This document shows positions 1-5,301 of a stretch of DNA of 5,322 nt, piece after piece. Source of the stretch: Faecalicatena fissicatena (GTDB taxonomy: Bacteria; Bacillota; Clostridia; Lachnospirales; Lachnospiraceae). The translations under genes and the position numbers were made by a program. The stretch's first letter is position 1. Every line of letters starts with the position of its first letter. The notes under the pieces are model-generated. The model saw only the letters and a program-made list of their open reading frames with translations, had not been told where the DNA came from and made no database searches. Location of the stretch: contig LDAQ01000145.1 of NCBI GenBank assembly GCA_001028025.1, positions 1 to 5,322 of the forward strand, read 5' to 3'.

Positions 1-17
1 CGGTTTATTTAGGAACT

Positions 18-46
18 GTACACGATAGTTAATTACACGATAGAAA
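18..46 (+). repeat. Left-end tandem recombinase-site repeats (TACACGATAG x2)
   Basis: TACACGATAG occurs at 19-28 and again at 34-43, a 15-bp period, in the same orientation. The outer copy extends leftward to GTACACGATAG (18-28) and matches 5291-5301 as an inverted repeat. The inner copy extends rightward to TACACGATAGAAA (34-46) and matches 5288-5300 as an inverted repeat of 13 bp. Repeated short sites at an element end are typical of binding sites for tyrosine recombinases or their accessory factors. Binding is inferred from position and repetition. Confidence 0.65.
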
Positions 47-65
47 GGATGGTATAAGCCTTGCC

Positions 66-94
66 ATTACAGTCTTCTATAAGCGTGTTACAAT
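66..94 (+). promoter_or_regulatory. Weak candidate promoter for the recombinase operon
   Basis: ATTACA at 66-71 (4 of 6 against TTGACA) and TACAAT at 89-94 (5 of 6 against TATAAT) are separated by 17 bp and lie about 55 bp upstream of the first start codon. A TATAAGC sequence occurs twice nearby (53-59 and 78-84), and other hexamer pairings could be argued. No operator or riboswitch was recognised in the leader. This is the best sigma-A-like pair seen, but such matches are common in AT-rich DNA. Confidence 0.3.
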
Positions 95-137
95 ATCAGT
101 ACCTGTAGGGTTTGCAGGAATTTTATTGTATATCGCT

Positions 138-144
138 TAGGAGG
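138..144 (+). promoter_or_regulatory. Ribosome binding site of the first recombinase gene
   Basis: TAGGAGG lies 5 nt upstream of the ATG at 150. It is a strong Shine-Dalgarno match and fixes this ATG as the start. Confidence 0.8.
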
Positions 145-149
145 TTTGT

Positions 150-1307
150 ATGGAAGAAGAACGAGTTTTCAAGGTGATGCGTGCACGGATGCAAGCATCA
201 GCAAGTGGAGAACGGGAGCTATGGCTGATCACAAGGCACGGTATCCCATTTTATCCAGTTAATGAATGGCTGGATTTGAAAAGCATTCGAAAAACCAGTA
301 CCGGAAAGGAGTATGCACACAAGCTTTGTGTATATCTTAACTTTCTGCATGGGCAGGGAATATCATTTGAGGATGCCGTAACAGATGATGTTATGGCATT
401 TTTAATGCGGCTCATGGGCAGGAGCTATGAGGACGACTGTATTATTCGGCTGCGGGCGCCGTTGTCCTACAGCACACTCAGCAAGTATGTCACTGTCATC
501 ACCGAATTCTACAAATGGTTAGAGCAGACCGGCGTGCATCATATAGGGTTTCAGACAATGGACAATGCGAAGAGAGCTCAGAAGTCATTTCTCTATGGAC
601 AGATCGGTTCTTATAAATACAAGTATATTATTGATCGGCACATATTAAGGCTGACTGCGAAACGGGAGTACCTCAAGTGGTACACGGATGATGAAGTGGC
701 GGCCATTTGCTCCTGCTTTCTGACACTGCGCGATCTGGCTGTATTTTTGGTCACATTGGAAGGCTTCAGGATAGACGAGGTGTTAAGCATGCAGCTTGAA
801 GACTATGATTCTCAAGCTGGTTGTATCAGTCCAAGCCGGTCAAAAGGCAAACCGGATGCATCCTCCGCAGATTTCAAGCACCGCACCATCTTTCTCCCGC
901 AATCGACACGTGAAGTATTGGACAGCTATCTTTTGACAGAACGGGCTGGGGCGGAAACACAATCCGGCCTACTCAGCCAGATGATCTTTATCAATCAGAA
1001 GGCTGGGCGCAGCCAAGGTGCTCCCCTTGCATATCGCAATTACTGGGAGATTTTGAAAAAGTGTGCGGTTCGGGCGGGCCTTGACAGTAAAAAAATCCGT
1101 ACCCACAGTGGCCGCAGTACGAAAGCCATGCAATTTCTGGAGCATCAGGCGACTCATCCGGAGGATAACATTTCCGACGCGATGATTTTGGAGCACTTTG
1201 GCTGGAAGAGTTTAGACTCTATCGCGCCATACCGTAATTACAACAATCCAGTTATCGCTAAGGCGGTGTTTGATAAGCTACAGAAGGCGAAGGAGGGGCA
1301 AAGATGA
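150..1307 (+). CDS. Tyrosine recombinase 1 (TnpA-like), 385 aa, with Cre-like Trp in the third box
   Basis: This is a site-specific tyrosine recombinase, expected to cut and rejoin element ends through a covalent 3'-phosphotyrosine. A helical core-binding (SAM-like) domain spans about residues 37-125 and the catalytic domain about 175-370. Visible catalytic residues are Arg207 in GFRIDEVLSM, a basic hairpin with Lys232/234 as candidate catalytic lysine, His319 and Arg322 in THSGR, Trp352 and the nucleophile Tyr361 in GWKSLDSIAPYRNY. Trp352 sits nine residues before the Tyr, where most integrases have His and Cre has Trp. A His at 349 is out of register by comparison. Length is close to TnpA of Tn554 (about 360 aa), and first place in the operon fits that role. 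The start is supported by TAGGAGG 5 nt upstream. Its stop overlaps the next start by 4 bp (ATGA), so translation is probably coupled. The recombinase class is secure; equivalence to TnpA is an inference. Confidence 0.93.
   Translation: MEEERVFKVMRARMQASASGERELWLITRHGIPFYPVNEWLDLKSIRKTSTGKEYAHKLCVYLNFLHGQGISFEDAVTDDVMAFLMRLMGRSYEDDCIIRLRAPLSYSTLSKYVTVITEFYKWLEQTGVHHIGFQTMDNAKRAQKSFLYGQIGSYKYKYIIDRHILRLTAKREYLKWYTDDEVAAICSCFLTLRDLAVFLVTLEGFRIDEVLSMQLEDYDSQAGCISPSRSKGKPDASSADFKHRTIFLPQSTREVLDSYLLTERAGAETQSGLLSQMIFINQKAGRSQGAPLAYRNYWEILKKCAVRAGLDSKKIRTHSGRSTKAMQFLEHQATHPEDNISDAMILEHFGWKSLDSIAPYRNYNNPVIAKAVFDKLQKAKEGQR
1291..1296 (+). promoter_or_regulatory. Internal ribosome binding site for recombinase 2
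   Basis: AGGAGG inside the end of the first gene lies 7 nt before the ATG at 1304, which overlaps the upstream TGA as ATGA. This supports the start and indicates coupled translation. Confidence 0.75.
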
Positions 1308-3121
1308 CCTCATCATTCACGGCATTAGAAGAAGCATTGCGTTCCGGAATCAGTCTGCAGCCGATCCTGGATTCTATCGGAGTAGCGGAAATGATCCGGA
1401 TTATGGAAAATGCCCCTCCAAATTTGCTTGCGGCATATTTTCAGGGGAAATCGGCAGAATTTACTGCCAGACGAGAGATCGTTACGAGTTTCAAACTGCT
1501 CCAAGTAGCATTTACAAACAAAAAACAGGCTTCTAGATTTTATGGGACATCTCTTGCTAATGTAGTAAAAACGATTGCTGACACCGAGTTTGAGAAGCAA
1601 AAATCACTTTTCAGGCAGGGAAACCGTCAGCAATTGAGTATTCATAACGATATATGGCAGCTGTTTTATCTGATCGGGCCCAATCTGCGAAGCAACAGCT
1701 ACAACTTCACCAAAATTCATAGCGCATCACTGCGTTTGGAACTGAAATACTTTATGCTATGGTACCTTCAAGGCCGCAGCGGCTATCGGACCCCGATCCT
1801 TGCCGCAGTAATCAAGGGAATCAACTTTCTCAGCGGCAATAATCCATGCATCCACTATTTCGCAGATATATCCGATGTGGATGCCCGCGAACTCTACAAC
1901 TATCTGGAAAACGACTGTTTATCCAAGCGCGGGGACAGACTGTCCGTCAAGTCTGTTGCCAACACCATGCGTGCCTGTGGCCAAATCATAGACTACCTTT
2001 GCGGAAGCATGCGTGATTCTAGTATCCGAACACCGATACCGACAAGGAATCCATTTTCAAAGTATCACTTTTTCAACCTGGACAACATGTCCATAAATAC
2101 TGAGATAATCCCCGACCCGGTAGCGATGGTGATTGAAAAACATAGTCACGAGTTAAGTGATACACACCGGGTTTTATACAGCATTTTTATTAATACCGGA
2201 CTGAGATTGTCGGAAGTCATACTGCTGAAAGAGGATTGCCTGGCACCATCGCGTTTTAAGGGGCTGATGATTCTGCGTTATGTACCGCACAAAACATTAA
2301 GCGCTCGGCGCAAACGTGGTATCGGCGATACCTGTGAAATGTTGGTACCTGCTTTTCTGTCAAGAGAAATCATCTGTCAGATTAAGAGAACACAGGACCT
2401 ACGGGAAAAATGTGACGAGCCATATATATTTTTGGTCCAAAACGGAAACAACCGGCCTGTTCTTCCCTGCGGTGACGGGTTTTGTGAGGCGGTAAACCGG
2501 TTGATTACGAAGCACCACATTACCGATGAAAATGGCCAGCTCTGGAACCTCACAACAAGGCAGTTCCGAAAGACCATTGCCGTCACGCTGGTGGAAAGCG
2601 GAGCATCCATGACGGAGCTCGCTTATTGGCTGAGCCATCTCTCACGGAAAACCTCAATGAGGTATTACGCCGAGGTTCGAAAGAAGCGGCTTGCTGAGAT
2701 GAACACTTCCTTTTTCAAGGGAAAATTTGATATTCTGCTGAACAATGAGCAGCTTGATCAATTCAGTGAAGAGCAGCGTCGTTTGTTGTTTGTGGACTTT
2801 CGCTTGGAAAAGCGCAGGGTTGAATTGGGATTTTGTATGCGTGTTTTTGCTGATGGGGAATGCAGGGAGCGCAACCGAGCGTTTAGCTGCGTCAACTGTA
2901 AAAACCTGTGCACAGGGAAACCCTATCTGCAATACTGGATATCCCTACGGGACTCTCAGCGTACCATTGTGGACGGGCTTGTTGAGTCCTACCGGGAAAT
3001 GGGAATTGCGGATTACCATCTATACCGGCAGTATCAGCAGGAAAAGGCGCTGCTTGATTCCTACTCGGATGCGGTGACAAAAATTGAGACAGCTTTTGGA
3101 GGTGGTGGGCATGCCAAGTAA
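1304..3121 (+). CDS. Tyrosine recombinase 2 (TnpB-like), 605 aa, with RxxR in place of HxxR and a Cys-rich tail
   Basis: This is a large tyrosine recombinase. A long N-terminal region (about 1-135) with no motif I recognise precedes a helical core-binding domain (about 138-235) and the catalytic domain (about 270-460). Catalytic positions are Arg301 in NTGLRLSEV, a basic hairpin around Lys330, Arg422 in TTRQFRKT, His445 in WLSHLSRK and nucleophile Tyr454, nine residues after His445. Tyr455 is adjacent, so the exact nucleophile is by alignment. The first residue of HxxR is Arg419 instead of His, an unusual substitution. A C-terminal extension holds Cys511, 520, 529, 532 and 536 (C-x8-C-x8-C-x2-C-x3-C), a plausible metal-binding cluster. 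The size resembles TnpB of Tn554 (about 630 aa). It is the middle partner of an overlapping recombinase set, with 4 bp of overlap before it and 11 bp after it. It probably binds and cleaves one half of the crossover site alongside its partners. Whether it still cleaves, given Arg419, cannot be told from sequence. Confidence 0.92.
   Translation: MTSSFTALEEALRSGISLQPILDSIGVAEMIRIMENAPPNLLAAYFQGKSAEFTARREIVTSFKLLQVAFTNKKQASRFYGTSLANVVKTIADTEFEKQKSLFRQGNRQQLSIHNDIWQLFYLIGPNLRSNSYNFTKIHSASLRLELKYFMLWYLQGRSGYRTPILAAVIKGINFLSGNNPCIHYFADISDVDARELYNYLENDCLSKRGDRLSVKSVANTMRACGQIIDYLCGSMRDSSIRTPIPTRNPFSKYHFFNLDNMSINTEIIPDPVAMVIEKHSHELSDTHRVLYSIFINTGLRLSEVILLKEDCLAPSRFKGLMILRYVPHKTLSARRKRGIGDTCEMLVPAFLSREIICQIKRTQDLREKCDEPYIFLVQNGNNRPVLPCGDGFCEAVNRLITKHHITDENGQLWNLTTRQFRKTIAVTLVESGASMTELAYWLSHLSRKTSMRYYAEVRKKRLAEMNTSFFKGKFDILLNNEQLDQFSEEQRRLLFVDFRLEKRRVELGFCMRVFADGECRERNRAFSCVNCKNLCTGKPYLQYWISLRDSQRTIVDGLVESYREMGIADYHLYRQYQQEKALLDSYSDAVTKIETAFGGGGHAK
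3098..3103 (+). promoter_or_regulatory. Ribosome binding site that decides the start of recombinase 3
   Basis: GGAGGT lies 7 nt before the ATG at 3111. An in-frame TTG at 3084 would lengthen the protein by nine residues but has no purine-rich site in front of it, so the ATG is preferred. Confidence 0.7.
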
Positions 3122-4658
3122 CGCTGTGGTACAGGAAAACTTTCAGGAAGATCGTAAGGCTGAATATTGCGCCTTTGTTGCCAGCATTTCAAGCAGCGAT
3201 TGCTTTTGGGATGATATATGGCACTGCGACAGGCTAAAAAAGCATCCGGCTGACAGATCTTGTGTGATCCACTTTGTGAATGTTCCGGAGCAGTTTAAGG
3301 AAGCAGCCAAATACTTCATTGTGCTGAAACTGCTTGGCGGCATGCGCGTATCATCAGCCCGGCAACATGTAATCCGGCTGATATGGTTCCTGCAGTTTTT
3401 AGAATTGCAGGGTAAAGAAGATGCGCTGTATTGCAGCACGCCATCCTTTGTTGCCGAATTTAAAGCATATCTGGATAAGAATTGCACGAAGGAGCAGGTC
3501 AAGAACGGAATATGGCAGGTAATAAAGAACTTTTTTGATGTCATGCAGGGATGGGAAGGCCGGAAGCTATACAATCATTTCGCAGGAAATCCATTCGTTC
3601 AGCCTTTACACTATGATGAAAAATTGATTCCGCCTTTTGTTGAGCGCCAGCTTGACCGGTTATTTCTGATGCCGGAAATACAGCTTCATATTCGGGTTGT
3701 ATATTGGATTATGAGGCTTTTCCCCACACGGGTCAGCGAGGTTTGTGCAATGGAGCCAGACTGCATCAAGCAGTTTGACAGGCACTTTGTGCTGTTTCTC
3801 CCCTCATGGAAGCAAAACGGCGGTTACAACCAGGCAGAGATGCGCAGCATTCACATAGAGTATGAGGGAACTGGGAAGTATCTGATAGACCTTTTGCATG
3901 AGCAGCAGGAAGCGCAGCGTGCCCTCTCCCCTTATCTGCCGGAAACCCAGCAAGGACTACTGCTGGCTTACAAGAAAGCATGGTACAGATACGGAAAGTG
4001 GGCCGAAACTGTTATCCGGAAGCACAATGTCCTGACAGCTACCCCTGACCATATCAATGTGTTCTTCAAACGATACTGTGAAATGTACGATATCCGTGAT
4101 GAAAACGGAACCACATATGTTCTGAAAAGTCACATGCTCAGACACAACGGTATTACCGACCGACTGGCAGAAGGTTTTACCATAGAACAGATTGCCCACA
4201 TGACAGGACACAAGAATGACCAGATGATTCTCAAATCATACAACCATCTTGATCTGCGACCAGAGGTTCTTACGGAAAAACAGCGGCTTGTTGTAGGAGA
4301 GGCTAACGGACCATCCCTGGTCATGTTTCGAGGGAGAATTTTGAGAATGAATCCGCAGATAGAGGCCAGGTTGTTGGAGAACCTGCGTGCTCACAGGGTG
4401 CGCGGTGGCATCTGCAGTGATATTACCAGCTGCAAATGCGATATGCAGACCTGCTTAAACTGCCGTTTTTTTGTACCTGAAATTGAGCAGCTTCCATTCT
4501 TTAAGGAACAGGTGGAATCCTGGCGCATAAAAGCGGTGCGGTTCAAAGCCTTTCCTATCATTCAGAAAAATGCCGCTGCGAACGCCGCTTTATACCAAGA
4601 AATCATAAACAAAATGAAAACATATCTGGAGGTAACTGACGATGAGAAAAATTCCTGA
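3111..4658 (+). CDS. Tyrosine recombinase 3, 515 aa, canonical active site, Cys-rich tail
   Basis: This is a third, distinct tyrosine recombinase. A core-binding domain lies at about residues 60-150 and the catalytic domain at about 175-385. Catalytic residues are complete: Arg207 in FPTRVSEV, Lys234 in the hairpin (PSWKQNGG), His341 and Arg344 in SHMLRHNG, His367 in MTGHKND and nucleophile Tyr377 in LKSYNHL, ten residues later. Past the active site, Cys435, 441, 443, 448 and 451 (C-x5-C-x-C-x4-C-x2-C) suggest a metal-binding tail like that of the preceding recombinase, with different spacing. It overlaps the upstream gene by 11 bp and the downstream gene by 17 bp. The start is set by GGAGGT before ATG 3111; a TTG start at 3084 is possible but weaker. 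Tn554 itself has two recombinases, so this gene is the extra member. It has the most canonical catalytic set of the three and may be the main active subunit, which is an inference. Confidence 0.92.
   Translation: MPSNAVVQENFQEDRKAEYCAFVASISSSDCFWDDIWHCDRLKKHPADRSCVIHFVNVPEQFKEAAKYFIVLKLLGGMRVSSARQHVIRLIWFLQFLELQGKEDALYCSTPSFVAEFKAYLDKNCTKEQVKNGIWQVIKNFFDVMQGWEGRKLYNHFAGNPFVQPLHYDEKLIPPFVERQLDRLFLMPEIQLHIRVVYWIMRLFPTRVSEVCAMEPDCIKQFDRHFVLFLPSWKQNGGYNQAEMRSIHIEYEGTGKYLIDLLHEQQEAQRALSPYLPETQQGLLLAYKKAWYRYGKWAETVIRKHNVLTATPDHINVFFKRYCEMYDIRDENGTTYVLKSHMLRHNGITDRLAEGFTIEQIAHMTGHKNDQMILKSYNHLDLRPEVLTEKQRLVVGEANGPSLVMFRGRILRMNPQIEARLLENLRAHRVRGGICSDITSCKCDMQTCLNCRFFVPEIEQLPFFKEQVESWRIKAVRFKAFPIIQKNAAANAALYQEIINKMKTYLEVTDDEKNS
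4628..4633 (+). promoter_or_regulatory. Ribosome binding site for the TnpC-like gene
   Basis: GGAGGT inside the third recombinase gene lies 8 nt before the ATG at 4642, supporting a start that overlaps the upstream gene by 17 bp. Confidence 0.7.
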
Positions 4659-5070
4659 TTCCCTGCTTAATCTACAGCAAAGGCAGCGCGAGCAAACGAT
4701 ATCTACTATTAAAAGCGCAATACAGGAGCTGCAGGCGGAGGGTTATCCGATTACCATAAAACGCTTATGCGAACGGACAGGACTTTCACGTTCGGTATTT
4801 AACAAGCCACACGTGAAAGCCCTGCTGGATGAGGAACTCTCTAATTGTCCTGCAAAGGCTATACATGAAGGGACATTGGAGAAGCAATGTGCAAAGCTGC
4901 TCCTGCAATTGGAGAAATCCAAGCGCCGAGAAATCGATCTTAAGCTTGCAAACATGCAATTGCGCGAAACTGTACAGGAATTGCGCTCTGAATGTGAGAT
5001 GCTTCGAGGAGAGCTCCATTCTCTTATGCAGCATGAAATACGGCTTCAAGCGGGAGGTGATCGAAAATGA
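4642..5070 (+). CDS. TnpC-like (DUF6262-type) helix-turn-helix/coiled-coil accessory protein, 142 aa
   Basis: This small basic protein has two parts. Residues about 36-55 (PITIKRLCERTGLSRSVFNK) read as a helix-turn-helix, preceded by a helical segment rich in Gln, Arg and Ile. Residues about 78-135 form a charged helix with Leu/Met at heptad-like spacing, expected to be a coiled coil for self-association or contact with the recombinases. Size, architecture and last place after the recombinases match TnpC of Tn554 (125 aa) and the related DUF6262 proteins. In Tn554, TnpC is reported to be an accessory factor influencing efficiency and orientation of insertion; the same role here is inferred. 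It probably binds DNA near the element ends and has no enzymatic motif. Its start overlaps the previous gene by 17 bp with a good ribosome binding site. The frame stays open for 24 codons after the TGA (5071-5142), perhaps the remains of a longer C-terminus. Confidence 0.85.
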   Translation: MRKIPDSLLNLQQRQREQTISTIKSAIQELQAEGYPITIKRLCERTGLSRSVFNKPHVKALLDEELSNCPAKAIHEGTLEKQCAKLLLQLEKSKRREIDLKLANMQLRETVQELRSECEMLRGELHSLMQHEIRLQAGGDRK

Positions 5071-5075
5071 TTTGA
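5053..5075 (+). other. Very strong ribosome binding site with a two-codon ORF (ATG ATT TGA)
   Basis: GGAGGTGATC at 5053-5062 matches the 16S rRNA anti-Shine-Dalgarno tail over ten bases, and an ATG at 5067 overlaps the TGA of the preceding gene as ATGA. This is the same arrangement as the start of the second recombinase. The reading frame is only Met-Ile before TGA (5073-5075). It may be a relic start of a lost fifth gene or passenger, or a chance product of coding sequence. No function is assigned. Confidence 0.45.
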
Positions 5076-5166
5076 ACAGGAAAAAACTGAGGACTTGGGA
5101 AAAATCTGCACATCCGCCACCAAAGCTCCTGACTTTCTGAAATGACATCTCCATATCTTCGCAACG

Positions 5167-5206
5167 AAAATACAGCACATGGCTTCGGCTTATGCTGTAT
5201 TTTTTT
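5167..5206 (+). terminator. Rho-independent terminator of the recombinase operon
   Basis: AAAATACAGCA (5167-5177) pairs perfectly with TGCTGTATTTT (5193-5203). The loop region can add a GC-TTCG-GC mini-hairpin with a stable UUCG tetraloop. The T tract runs from 5200 to 5206. The A run at the 5' side (5167-5170) gives a short T tract on the opposite strand, so weak bidirectional action is possible. It lies about 100 bp after the last gene and would insulate flanking DNA from operon transcripts. Confidence 0.88.
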
Positions 5207-5238
5207 CGCCAAACATCAAACGGTCTTTAACTATTATT

Positions 5239-5268
5239 TTTTGTATCGTATATGCACACGATACAAAA
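5239..5268. repeat. Palindromic site TTTTGTATCGT-N8-ACGATACAAAA, possible crossover core
   Basis: Two perfect 11-bp inverted arms (5239-5249 and 5258-5268) flank an 8-bp asymmetric spacer (ATATGCAC). This is the usual geometry of a tyrosine-recombinase core site: two inverted monomer sites around a 6-8 bp overlap region. The arms contain the same CGATA core as the end repeats. A terminator reading is less likely, since the stem is GC-poor and no T tract follows. It is a candidate crossover site or accessory recombinase-binding site. Confidence 0.55.
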
Positions 5269-5287
5269 CCATGGAAATCAGGAGGTG

Positions 5288-5301
5288 TTTCTATCGTGTA
5301 C
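5288..5301 (-). repeat. Right-end inverted copy of the left-end repeat
   Basis: TTTCTATCGTGTA at 5288-5300 is the exact reverse complement of 34-46. CTATCGTGTAC at 5291-5301 is the exact reverse complement of 18-28. It therefore matches both left copies, by different flanks. It marks the probable right end of the element. Confidence 0.65.

Larger units (their letters stand above)
18..5301 (+). mobile_element. Tn554/RIT-like tyrosine-recombinase transposon, apparently complete and without cargo
   Basis: The element is defined by four overlapping genes of transposition type and by matching inverted sequences at the two ends: GTACACGATAG at 18-28 and its reverse complement at 5291-5301. The best inner match is TACACGATAGAAA at 34-46 against 5288-5300. 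The gene set is three different tyrosine recombinases followed by a small helix-turn-helix/coiled-coil protein. This matches the Tn554 plan (TnpA, TnpB, TnpC) plus one recombinase, and in its recombinase number it also recalls RIT elements. No resistance, metabolic or regulatory passenger gene lies between the ends. The limits are inferred: tyrosine-recombinase elements often make no target duplication, so the true crossover could lie some bases inside or outside these repeats. The 5-bp direct repeat TGTAC at 17-21 and 5297-5301 could be the shared core, but it is short and is part of the inverted repeat itself. Confidence 0.72.

Noticed and set aside
53..84. TATAAGC direct repeat (53-59 and 78-84) as tandem operators or -10 boxes
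   Set aside because: Seven bases in an AT-rich leader is weak, there is no matching -35 at correct distance, and there is no symmetry typical of operators.
102..117. CCTGTA...TGCAGG small inverted repeat in the leader
   Set aside because: Six-base arms with a mismatch and a 4-nt loop, and no T tract; too weak to call an attenuator or terminator.
969..1196. Minus-strand ORF of 75 aa inside the first recombinase gene
   Set aside because: It is wholly within a gene with clear catalytic motifs, has no recognisable domain, and is an ordinary antisense shadow. The same applies to the minus-strand ORFs at 1325-1600, 2377-2638, 2654-3080, 3143-3574, 3766-4324 and 4743-5212.
3084..3110. TTG start giving a nine-residue longer third recombinase
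   Set aside because: No Shine-Dalgarno lies in front of the TTG, while ATG 3111 has GGAGGT at proper spacing.
4829..5140. Plus-strand ORF of 103 aa overlapping the TnpC-like gene in another frame
   Set aside because: It has no good ribosome binding site and no domain, and it overlaps a gene with a coherent helix-turn-helix and coiled coil.
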